A stretch of DNA of 64,000 bases from positions 32,895,001-32,959,000 of the forward strand of contig NC_134013.1 in assembly GCF_040712315.1 (NCBI RefSeq). The letters are read 5' to 3'. The position numbers were made by a program, and so were the translations under genes. Below are positions 11,310-22,768 of this stretch, piece by piece. The notes beneath the pieces were generated by a model, which saw nothing but the letters and a program-made list of their open reading frames with translations, was not told the DNA's origin and searched no databases. The DNA comes from Castanea sativa (lineage: Eukaryota > Streptophyta > Magnoliopsida > Fagales > Fagaceae). Each line of letters begins with the position of its first letter. Position 1 is the stretch's first letter.

Positions 11310-13050
11310 GGTAGTACTTATGCTTAATACTTTAGAACGGTACGGATTTGATTCTACTATGTAGTACCCCATCTTGTTAGATCACTAGTCACTCGTGGAT
11401 CATCCGACGTTCGTGAAGTCCTAGGGCTTTGGGAATGTTTGTCTACACAGGCAGCCCTGTATTCGAGAGCAAGAAAAATTCTTCTAAGAATACATACTTG
11501 GTCAAAATTTGCACATTTGTCAACTTGTGGTTGTGGCTGAATTATATTATTTACACAAGAGACCACACTGGTACTTGTTAAAAATCATTTAAAATGTATA
11601 TAGTTGTGATGATGTGTGTAACAAAATGTGTGTCTGTGAACTTTTTGAGACGCAAAACCTAATAAGCCAACCAATGAAAAAACATTTGTTTGGATTGCAC
11701 TTTCCTTTGAAAAAACGATACCCTGGTACAGTGGTACCCCAGTCTCCAGCATTATTTTAAGCCTCCCATTGTGAATTTTTTAGTCTTTTGTGATTCCTGT
11801 GGGCTCAAAATGAAATCTTAAAGTTTAGACAGAATTGCTAATTATGGCATCAGAGACTCAGTGTCATTGTAGACTTGGTAGTACCGGGAAGGGAAGCTGT
11901 GTCTAACGACAAAAATTCTGCTGGGAAGGGTTGCACTATATGACATGTTCCCACTACGTCAAGTAATCTTAACTGTTTTATTCTACATTTTATTTTAAGT
12001 TATTCTAGCTAGGGGCATAAAAAATGCCATCATAACATTTTTGCAATAAATTTAAGTGTCAATGTATGCATCACAACTCAAGAGAAAATAAATAAGAGAG
12101 AAAAGAGATTACAGCCAATCCATAGCCACCACAACTCACAACAAGCTTATATTTGTGAAAATACATTTACATAGGTTATGGTGTGCGAGTGATATTACTA
12201 TGATAGTAGAAAAATAAAAGAGTTATTAAAAGAAATAAGATTGTGATAATTAGAATCTTGCTTGAGTGAGATACAAGCTGACCAAATTTTTGACCTAATC
12301 ATGCTCAAGCAAAGTATAGCCGTATAGGTTAAGAACATGCCAAATTTCTGACCTGATCACAGTGCGTGAACTAAGTATAGGCTAACTGGCTAAGTGCATG
12401 CCAAAAATTTTACCTGACCTTGCACAGGTGAAATCTCTGGCTTGAGATTTCTAAATAAGTTAGCTCGAGCAATACAAGTCGTACGTGCTCAAACAAGATG
12501 GGACATCTTTAATTAGTTTATTTATTTATTTTATATGTTAGTTGATATCTTAGAGCATGATTGAAAAAAAGAGGTATATCCTTGTAAAATATAATATTTT
12601 GATAGAATAAATCATTCATATAAAACTCTTAGTTAAAAAACTAAAAATGATGTTTCATATTTTGGGAGATCCTATTATATTTCTAATTAAAATAAATGTA
12701 CACGTAATTATTTTCCCAGATATTTTCAAATATCACATTTTGAAAATCTAGAATGTCGACTAATATATTAGGTAACTAAACACTGCAAGAAGCAATACCA
12801 CTTCATGGTCTTGCTTTTTCACAAATGCTAGTCTAGCTGAAAGAGGCAGGCATGTAACAAAGTTAAAAGTTGTGTGGACATTATTGTTGTTATACCACCA
12901 TGACTATGAGTCCAAGTCATTGTTTCCATCACTATCGAATCTCTACTTTGGCTCCCTCTAGTCAAAACGTAAACGTACCCAAACAAACTCGCATGGAGGG
13001 CCGGTGCATAATGCATTATGGTTTATGAGTCTGGTCAAAAAAGTAAACTT
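9128..13050. other. Intergenic DNA with microsatellites and small duplications
   Basis: No gene is supported. (AT)n arrays lie at about 9758-9804 and 11269-11306. A 49-bp unit beginning GAAATTTGTAATATTACTTC is duplicated at 9932 and 9981. Around 12265-12430 there are degenerate repeats of about 60 bp around 'catgccaaa...acctgatc'. Short frames near 11357-11566 and 12828-13016 show no domain. Confidence 0.6.
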
Positions 13051-13156
13051 CACCTCACACAAGCTAACAAAGTAATAGTCAATTACCCTACGAACTTGGA
13101 CCTCACCTCACACAAGCTAACACATATATAGTCAATTACCCTACGAAACTTGCTCG
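13051..13156. repeat. 53-bp tandem duplication
   Basis: CACCTCACACAAGCTAACA...GTCAATTACCCTACGAA occurs at 13051 and again from 13104 with few changes. It is non-coding. Confidence 0.85.
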
Positions 13157-14875
13157 GCTAGGCAGTCTTTTTCTTGATAGTTCTTAGGATCACACCATTT
13201 AGTTTGATAATATTTATGATTGTGATTGATAAACTATCACTTTCACATAGATAAATAACTAATTAATTCACAAATTTTTTTAATATTTGATAATTATATG
13301 ATAGATTTTTAACTTATATAGTATTTATTCTGATAATTACTCATTATTTTCTTATCAAGATACTAATTAGATTTGTGATATAGCCAAAGTTTAAATTTCA
13401 AATTTCTTATTCGAGAATAAAAGAATATTTTACCAGTTGAACTAACCTATATTTGAACCCACACCAACCGCAATTTAAAAGAAAAGATAATTGCATGTTA
13501 TATATTCTTGAAACCAAACAAGCCCTAGACGAGTCTCAGCTTATGCTCATCAACTGTTTATGATGATATCAATATGACAAATCATTACAATCTGATGCGA
13601 TCAACCGACTTCCCCTTTTTGTTTCATATTTTATCGTTTAATACAAAGTGATTTTCTTTTGTCCATATTAATTGACTACTCATCAAACATGGGATATTAG
13701 AGAAAGACCTTTTCCCATTGGCTACTTGTCTCTTTCGAACATTCATTAGCCGAAAAATGTGATTTTTAATTATTTTTCCAAACAAAATAATCATTTCACT
13801 TGGAAAAGGACCCAAAACAAACGAGGAATAATGGCCATTAAGAGAAACTAAACAAAACCATAATGAAACTAAAACAAATATAATAATAACAAATTGATCC
13901 ACAATTATATAATAATTTAGTTTAGGGTAGCAGATAAAGCAAGTATTTATTATGGGTCGCGTGGTTAAAGAGTTTATTTCATTGGATCTTGTGCTAGATT
14001 CTGCTGTCTAATTGAAACTCTCTCTGAAAGCAGCTCTTCTTAGGACCTTGACATACTACCCATTGTTTACTCCTTAATTTGATTGTCAAGAACAATAATT
14101 TAAATTAATATTACTTAAAAAAAAAGGAATAATAATATCAATAGAAAAATCAAACTTTATCTTTTATAAAATGTTATATATAGTTGCAAAAAGGACATGA
14201 TGAGAATGAGATCCGTTTATCATGAGTGGTGATCTTCCTTTAACTTATGTTTTTGGACATGTATTTTTGTACAGGCACGCTATTAGCGTACAAAAATATA
14301 TTAAATTATTAACTAAATTGACATTAATTGTAGCCAGACAAACAATATGAACCATAAGAAACTTTACATTATTTTGGGATAAAATTTTCTTCAAAATCGG
14401 TTAGGAGAAATCTCCTCCAAACTATTAAGTGATTTATGTACAAGTTACATAATTTTTAAATACATCACTAGATTAAAATTTAAAAGTACAAGTAAATAAT
14501 CATCAATCATGTAGTGAATTGGTAGAACTTTTCTAAAAATAATTGATTGAGAGGAAAATCACGTCATTAGTTTCGTTCACTACTATATATCAAACTGACT
14601 TTTTTTTTTTTTTTGATAAACTATATCAAACTGACTTAAATCATATATTAGCTCTAACCTATATTTTTTTACAATTTTTTATTGTGAATGAAACTAATCT
14701 TGAAAAAACATGGCAACATGGTGGATGTGGCAACGTTAAAGAGTGAGTTTATACTTCCATGTCTGTCTTATGGTAACTGTCTTATTCTCTTCATATATGG
14801 ACTTTCATATTCCTCATCAATTCTTCTTCCATTTGTAATTTTTTTTTTTAATTCTTCAATAAGGTTGCTAAATAA
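13157..14875. other. AT-rich intergenic DNA with a degenerate SINE-like patch
   Basis: No gene is supported. At 13378-13450 the minus strand reads like a decayed tRNA-derived SINE: an A-box-like TAGTTCAACTGG and a weak B-box region. The same pattern recurs at 19312, 26062 and 61978. The remainder is AT-rich without recognisable features. Confidence 0.5.
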
Positions 14876-14917
14876 GGTTGTTAAATTGACTAAAAAGTCT
14901 TAGTCAATTTAACAACC
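14876..14917. repeat. Perfect 18-bp inverted repeat (hairpin)
   Basis: The arms at 14876-14893 (GGTTGTTAAATTGACTAA) and 14900-14917 are exact reverse complements, separated by the 6-base loop AAAGTC. It stands near the left side of a MITE-like stretch whose right end, near 15252, is TGAATGCTCTTA. That matches the end of the TTA-type element at 7661-8958. Confidence 0.9.
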
Positions 14918-15252
14918 AATACCCTAAAAATGTATTCTACAGCAAAGAAGGCAAACTTTAAAAAATTTAAGTTTGAGCTACAGTGAGCTACTAGAGATAG
15001 CTCAAAACAAAAACTAATTTTTTAATATGGATGTTAAAAAATAGTATTTTAATGTGTTGATTTTTGTGTTTGTTGTTTATTGTCTTAGATATATTATTTT
15101 ATTGTATTATTTATATTATTTTAATGTATTGAATGTTAAAATAAAACCTTTGATGTTAAGTGTATTATAAAGTGGGGTGTTAAAATAGATAAAGTAATGT
15201 TTTGAGTTGCTACAAGTTATTTTTTTTAACAACCTTGCTGTGAATGCTCTTA
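14918..15252. mobile_element. Truncated relative of the 7661-8958 element
   Basis: Blocks of 'gtttgttgtttattgt' followed by 'atattattttattgta' and 'gttaaaataaa', then 'aaaatagataaa', match the right third of the element at 7661-8958 in order. The right end TGCTCTTA is also shared. No left terminal repeat of the same type is present, so the boundary on that side is uncertain. Confidence 0.6.
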
Positions 15253-15473
15253 GCATTTATAATTTGGCCATCAAACACACACACAATTTTTTTGGATAAT
15301 TCAATAATTACAACAATAAAATAGAGAGGATTCGATCGGTAATTCTCTTAATAAAAAATTTATAATAAAAAACTATACCTTGGAGAATTTGAGATACAAG
15401 ACTCATGGCCATCACACACGTTTAAATACTCTCTCATTTGTGTATTCTAACATGTGTGTATACTGTATACTCA

Positions 15474-15662
15474 ATGGCAGCCACAATGGCCCTAGAATTT
15501 TCTTTAGAGGTTGGAATCTTAACAGCTGTTCTTGGTGACTCAAAGATTATTATCAACTCGCTCAAAGAAGATAATGAATCTCTTGCACCATACAGACACT
15601 TGATCTCTGATCTCAAAATGTTTGCAAAATTCTTCAATTTACTTGTCATGTATGTTGTGTAA
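15474..15662 (+). pseudogene. RNase H-like domain fragment
   Basis: The frame reads MAATMALEFSLEVGILTAVL and then GDSKIIINSL and APYRHLISD. This resembles the middle of the plant RNase H-like (RVT_3) domain found in LINE ORF2 proteins and related host genes, including the GDS catalytic-Asp context. Only about 60 residues remain, with no N-terminal DG motif and no C-terminal histidine region. It could be a scrap of a non-LTR element or of a host RVT_3 gene. Confidence 0.55.
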
Positions 15663-16330
15663 AATATTCTATTTTAAGACGTGTGTCCCACTTTTTATGT
15701 CTCATTTTGTGTTCCATTAATCATAACATGTCATATATTTGATTAATTTTTCTATAAAATAACTAAAGTTTAAAATATAAATAAATAAATAAATCAAATA
15801 AATAGCATTCTATAATTAATGAAGCATAAAATGAGACATAAAAAGTGAGACAGAGATTTTAACTTCACAGATAATCTTCTAAAAAATCATGGAGAAGTGT
15901 TTGACATTTGGATTTACATAATTGCAGTAGTGAATGCAAACAAAATTACAATTAAGTTGACAATAAAACTTTCGGTCAAACGGGGAGAGAGGGAGAGGTC
16001 AAACGGCAATAATGGTGGAGAGGAAATAAGGGGTAGAAAAATGTCACATGATTGGCTCTCAAAGAGTTAAAAATTTCCGTGAGAAAAGCTTTGCAAAAAG
16101 TGAAAATTGAAATACCAAATTGTGTTGCAATCCGAGTTTGGTGAATTGAGGTAATGCATTGCAAAAAGTGTCAAAAAGACACAAATTTCACCACCAAATT
16201 TGATGGTTCAAGAAATGAATTTCATGAGCCAAACCCACTTTAGTATTTTTTATATTTTCCCTCCCCATGTGTGGCAAGCCCGTAACATGTCACCATATAA
16301 TTACGCATCAAATACCTTCGGATTTTTTCA
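15663..16330. other. Intergenic DNA without recognised features
   Basis: No supported gene or element was found. A short frame on the minus strand at 15976-16164 has no domain. Confidence 0.5.
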
Positions 16331-17683
16331 TGAGTACTAAAAATGTAACTCAGGATGCTCATGTTATCACAAGTCGTGTGAACATGTTATGGACACACTA
16401 TTTGCACCTTGGATTGAAAGACAAACAACTCATTATTGCATCAGCATGTAAAAATAATAATCATGGTGTTCTAATTAATTTTCATGTGTTTTATCTGTAG
16501 CTATAATGATTCATTGGATCAGTACTTATTTGATATTGTAGGCAGGTTTTGGCTCGTTTGCACAGTTCACATTGTGGAGCCTAACCATTCAGCCACTTTG
16601 AAATGGTTAAGAATGGGAGGAGGCCTACAAAATTATAGATAATGTACATTGAAAAATGACTAATCTTGAATTTATATAAATATATAAAATAAAATAAAAA
16701 CTAGTTGAGTTCAAGTGGTAAGAACTATGAATGGAACTGACAAAAACAAGTTTTCAATATGAAAACATTTTGAGCCCACTTAGATTTTTAGTAAGTTTTA
16801 ACTTGATGAAGTCAATTTGCATCTCTCATATAGGGTTGAGATTTACCTCAATCACAATCCGACTCTTACTTAGGATGAATTTGGTTTAGCTTTTTGATAT
16901 TGTGCTTTTTATAAGTAGTAACAGTTTTAAAAAGTATGATTTGAAATTGGATCTTTTTAAAAAGTAAAGAATTTAGTAAAAAATACTTTTTGAAAAGGCA
17001 AAGTATTTCCTTTTTCTACCCATACATTGCCAAACGCCACCGGAATATTTGATTTGTTTGTTTTGCTTTCTTTTTTCTTTTCTTTTTTGTTTCCTTTTTT
17101 TTTTGTGTGAGTACTAAAAAGTAATTTAAGAATTAAGATGCTCAAGTAGAACTTAGCACAAGTCGTGTGAACAAGTTTTGTACACAAGCTTAATTTGTCC
17201 CTTGCATTGAAAATGAAGAACTTATAATTATTGCATCAGCATGTAAAAATAATAATCATGGTGATTCTAGTTCATTTACATGTGTTTTATCTGTAGACAT
17301 AATGATTCATTGGATCACTACCTACTAGACACTGTAGGCAGTTTCGCTCCTTTGCACAGTTCACATTTTGCAGCCTAGCTATTCAGCCACATCAAAATGG
17401 TTCTGCAGAATGGGAGGCCTACAAAATTATAGATATGTTTTTTGAATAGTGAAACTCTTGAATTTGTATAAAGATATTAAAAACTATTTGAGTTCAAGTG
17501 GTCAGCACTATGAATGAATGGAATTGACAGATACAAATTTTCAATTTTGAGTCCACTTATTAAGTTTAATAATTGCTATAGAGTACTGCACAACTTGGAA
17601 CTTGATGAAGTCAATTTTTATCTCTTATGGCCGGTTACAATTTATCTCTATCATTGATCAGAGTCAGACTACCACTTATATGC
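16331..17683. repeat. Tandem duplication with a 777-bp period
   Basis: The block beginning TGAGTACTAAAA at 16331 recurs at 17108. Both copies keep the same order of landmarks: ACAAGTCGTGTGAACA, TTGCATCAGCATGTAAAAAT, GTGTTTTATCTGTAG, TTTGCACAGTTCACATT and GGCCTACAAAATTATAGAT. Similarity runs over about 16331-16876 and 17108-17683, with many substitutions and indels. Neither copy has a convincing gene, although the conserved TCTGTAG and TTGTAGGCAG resemble splice acceptors. Confidence 0.85.
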
Positions 17684-20600
17684 TACCAAAGTGATCTCTA
17701 CAGAAGCTAAGCTACCTGGCTTCGACTCAATCAGAAGATATTCATGACCATACAAATTTTTTTCTTTTTCTTTTTTGGCTGAATAAACAAAAATATTTTT
17801 TGAATATTTGGGGTACATATTTGCAGTTTTGTTTCCTGTTCCTATGTTCGTTTGCTTGCTTGTCTCTGGTAATCTTTTCTTTTATTAGTTGAGCAAGGCA
17901 AGTGATGAAAATGGTGGTAATGGACAAGCTTACAAAGATGTTGATAATTTATCCATCACCACTTGATAGGGTCGATCTTTCTTTACGCTTAAATATGGAA
18001 CAGACCAAACTCTTCCTTTTTCTTCTTTTCTTTTTTTTCCCCTCCTCCCACAAAGAAGGAAAAAAAAAAACAAAAAGAAAAAGAAGTTTAGATAAACAAT
18101 AAATTTCACAACTAATAAATTGTAATTTATGTACAATAAAAATGATATCAACAATAATTCTAAATAAGAGTGATATTAAACTAATCATAATCTGCAACTT
18201 CAAATATAGTGAAAAAAAAAATTATAAATTTATTGGGTACGCAGAATTGTTGAAAAAACTAAAAACAATTGGGAGGTGAATTGAGGATGATTCAGCTTTG
18301 TAGTACAAGAAAATGGCTCATTATCTAGTAAGGGTGGTGGGGTTGCTTTGGTGAACTAGAAATAGTGTGAATCAAGCAAGTGGGGTATTTGGGGCGGTTT
18401 GTGGGACTATGGGAGGTTGGGCTGCTTCGTCCCACATACATTAATGTAATGTATTATAACATCATTTTCAACCCTTCTCATAATATCCATATCTATGCCT
18501 TTTTTTTAAAGATGAGACATTCTAGATAATAAGGAAAGAGAAGATTAATTAACTAAAATTGATGATGACTTGCAGAAAACTTCTAGAGATTCATATAGAT
18601 AGAAAGAGAATGAGGCTTAACCAAGGTTGATAATGACATGTCTCCTCACACAACCCAAGTTGTCCTTTCTTTCTTTCTTTTTTTTCTTTAGCTATCTTAT
18701 GGTTTTGTTAGATCTTACCTTAATGATCTTAGAGACATAAGAAGGAGTCATGATTACTTGTGGGGTTTATTGCTTTTGTCTGTTCTTGTCCTATTCCTAT
18801 TTTCAATAATTTAATTTGGACAACATAAATCTTTGACATTTGTGATATGGGGACCATGCACAATGTGAGGCTTTTGTTTTCTTAGTTAAGTAACACTACG
18901 TGGAGTTACCAACTTCAATTCTCTCTAATGGCAACATGTTAAGAAATTTAAAACCATGGGAGGCTTGATCAGTTTCTTTTATTTTTTTTAAGTTCAGAAA
19001 GTTCTGTTTTATTCCTATGCTGTTCCCTTGTTACTTTGTTTGAAAGTTGGATAACATATTCTACCATTAAAACTTGCATAGCATAGAGCCTGGATTTTAT
19101 TTTTGTTTAGTGGTATGTACACATGTCAAGTGAGTTTTTGAACTTATGATCTCATCTTTTGTATTTTCTTGATAAAGGAGGAAGTGTCATTTAAGTTAAA
19201 ACTTATTGAAATGGAGCTTGGAATTTGAAGAAAATTAAGACTTATAAAAGAGTTCTTTATTTATCTATTGTATATCCAAATTAATTTTAAATAATTTATT
19301 TATTATAATTTGATAGTTGGGGAGAGAAAATTTGAACCCTTGAAGAACATCTCTATTGGAATACCACAAATTGATGAAGTGTCAATTGAACTATAAAATT
19401 CTTAGATTATAAATTTTATCTTTAAATGGCGGAAAAAATGTGTCTTTTGGTGAAGATCGCATAAAAATAAATAAATAAACACTATTGTATATGTGCCACT
19501 GCCATGAAGAAACGGATTGCTTAAAGTGTTCGATATCCAAAGCATTCTCATTGCGAAATTTTAACCATACTCTTGTAGAATTTACATAATCATAGAAATC
19601 TTACAATTTTTATCAGGAAACCTCTTCTTAAGATGAAATTGTGAATATTAAAATGAAGCAAAGAATACAATTACTAGTTGTTTGATACGTGGTTTATCAC
19701 CAATTAATATAGTGACGTTCGTGCATCTTGAAGAAGTCTAGTACATATCAAAAGGCTACTCTTTGTAAGTTAAGTAAAATCAGACATATTTAAACTTTGA
19801 CAAAATTGGACCTAGATACCTTAACCTGACTCAAACTTGAGGAAAATACCTGACTTGAGTAATTTTATTGTACTTATAATTATGGTGAAAGCACATTGTC
19901 ATTATATAACACTTACTTTGAGTCATGTAGTGCATACATGTGATGTATAAGATCCAACATTTATTGTTAAAAAAAATATAATAAACAGCTTAAATAATTT
20001 GAAAGAAATAATAAAATGACAAAGTTTGACTATAAACTTACTTATACCATTAATCAGGTGTTTAAATTTCAAGTTTTTGTAATTTAAAACTATACATAAA
20101 AAAATAAGTTAAAGAATCAAATAATAAATTACATCTGATTGATACGAATTTTGATATGTGTGTTAAGAACATAAATAACATGTAATCTTAGATTTTCAAA
20201 ATATATAAATATGTTAATTTTTTTAGTTGAAGTTGTAGCCTTAAGCCAAACTTTGTCAGTAATAAAACTTCTTTTATACATGCGCGAATGCGCACACACA
20301 GGGGAGGTGTACCATAGCTTGCTTGAGTTGCATCATATTGTCCCTTTTGTGAATAGTTGCAAATGGAGAGATCTATCATTAAATCATTTAATATATGCTA
20401 ATATTCATTGTTAAAGTCGCTTTTCTCATCACTATTTTAAATAACGTGACATCATATACACAATAAAATATAATACATAAAATATAAATTGTGATGTAAG
20501 AAGGCAATTTTATTTGAAACAAAGAGAATCGCAAGACAAATAAATAAAGATGTTGTGTTGATCTCAACAAGGAGATCTTCCTTTAAATATGAACGAGATT

Positions 20601-21914
20601 TTCCTTTAATTGCCTACCTTGTTTTTTGAGCTAAAGGTGATAAAATTAAAACAATACTATTGTCATACTCACAATAGCATGAAAAGAATACTTTGATGTT
20701 GGGCAATTGTCAACTATGAGTTCTTTGACATGCCTGTTAGACATTCTAATGGTTCTTCTTCTTCCTTTTCTTCTTCTTCTTCTTCTCAGTAATGAATCAA
20801 TATATCCTTCTGTTTGTTTTTCTTTTCTGGATGAGTATATCATACAGTTAGTTAACTTATTCACTGTCATGCGTTACCTAATTTGGAAATCATATGCCCT
20901 AATCTTTTCAATGACAAAACGTTGTGGACGGGTTTGTACCATCACAAAAACAAAAATAAGAAAGAACATATTTGTGCATGAGGGTTTTTTGTTTGTTTAT
21001 TTGTGAGATAGATGTTTTGAGACTTGAAGCATAACAAACGCATTATTAAGGGGAAGGTTTGTTTAGAACATAAAAGAGAATAGCAAAAAATAATAGAAGC
21101 TGAGTTAGCACCAAACCTCGAAAAGGGATAGGAACATAAGAGTTTGCATTACGGTCATCTTGAAAGCAAAAAATTAGTGCGACTCTGACCCCTTGAAGTG
21201 CCAATAAGAACACAAAGAGGTCATTTCGGCACTTCAAGGTCTTTCTGAAATGCCGATCAGCTATACCCCTTGGATTTTCAAATTTTGTGACTTTTTAGGT
21301 TTTTCCCAATTTTATTCCAATTTCAAAGAATAATAATTGGCTTCTTTTATAAATAATAATAATAATAATAATAATAATGGTTATTTTTTATTAGACTTGA
21401 CTTTTCTTTGAATAATAATGATTCCAATTAAGAAAGGATCTTCAAAATTATCGAGTTTATTATTATTTTTTTTAAAAAATAAGTGTAAATAGCACCCACC
21501 TCTCTTGAGGTTTCAAGAAATAACACTCTTAACTCTAGAGATACATAAATGCAACATCTAGGTCTATTCCCTCTCACAGTGGCATATAAAAACTTTCCTC
21601 CAAACTATTTGTGCCAGCATCTAACTTGAGTTTTCTCATCAAGGAAAAGCATGGTAAGAAAAGCTTGATACAAGTAAACTAGGCCCTTCAAATTTTTGTT
21701 TGACCCATTTATGCTACACTGGCTAGGTACAATTGAAAATTGAAATAACGAAAAGACTAGATTTCGAAGTAGAAGTAACAAAATGACATGAAAAGACTAC
21801 AGCTCGCTCAACTATAAGGCACAAACAAGTTGTATTTGACTAGACGTAAAAAGATATAACCTTACAATTTTCTAAAACCTAGCAACTTTTAGACTGACAC
21901 TTCCTAATTGAGAG
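17684..21914. other. Intergenic DNA with simple repeats and a SINE relic
   Basis: No host gene is supported. At 19312-19390 the minus strand resembles a decayed tRNA-derived SINE (A-box-like TAGTTCAATTGAC, B-box-like GGGTTCAAAT). A (TTC)n tract lies at about 20754-20787 and (AAT)n at about 21352-21378. Many short frames here are open only because of poly-T, poly-A or TTC runs. Confidence 0.6.
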
Positions 21915-22494
21915 TAAGGGTGGCAATTCGTGTTCGCGTGTCGGGTTCGTATCGTGTCAAGTCATGAGTATTCGACTACATAGGTCAACACTAACCCGAC
22001 ATGTTTATTAAACGGGTCAAGATTCCTCAACCCTAACACGACCCATTTATTAAACGGGTCAGTCGTGTCAACTTGTTTATCAGCTTTTATCAAAATGAAA
22101 AATAATAATTAATAAAAAAACAAACAAATAAATATTTTTAATATAAAATTCAGAACTAACGAATAATTGCATCACAAATAATCATTCAAAATTAAAGTAT
22201 ATCCCAATATCACAAATAATCAATCACAATATGTCAAAGAAAATAAATCACAACAACTAATAAGTTTATATACCAAGAGTTTGAAGGGTATATTGGTAAA
22301 ATATCATTTAATTAAACGGGTCAGATGGGTCAAACGGGTTCTATGTGTTCAACACTAACCCAACCCATTTATTAAACGGGTTAGCCGTGTCAACCCGAAT
22401 ATGACACGAACCTGTTAAGCCTCAACCCATAACCTGCTAATTTCGTGTCGTGTCGTGTCGGGTTCGCGGGTCGTGTCAAATTTTGCCACCCCTA
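21915..22494. mobile_element. Non-autonomous hAT element with intact 8-bp TSD
   Basis: The ends TAAGGGTGGCAA and TTGCCACCCCTA are 12-bp inverted repeats with one mismatch. The exact 8-bp direct repeat ATTGAGAG flanks the element at 21907-21914 and 22495-22502, the hAT hallmark length. The 580-bp interior has no transposase but carries repeated sub-terminal motifs (TTATTAAACGGGTCA several times, CGTGTCGGGTTCG at both ends) of the kind used as transposase binding sites. It is the same family as the outer element at 38882-40712. Confidence 0.88.
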
Positions 22495-22768
22495 ATTGAG
22501 AGATATCTTGGGGTCGATTCCCCTAAAACTCTAAAAATGAAGGAAACAATTGCATAACAGCATAAGATATGAAACTAAGTTATTAAACATATCTCAATAG
22601 AATAACACCAATCACACAACACACCAAGAAAGAGAGAGGGAGAAAGTGTCATTAGAATAGCCACTTTTCTCTAATTGATTAAACTATAATGTATGAACAA
22701 AAATATGAATGAAAGAGAACTGAAACGTCAAACTAATTTTATGTACTGCAGATATACAACCCCAAGCA

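Noticed and set aside
17930..18203. Overlapping Phe/Leu- or Lys-rich frames
   Set aside because: Poly-T and poly-A runs keep several frames open; no gene signal.
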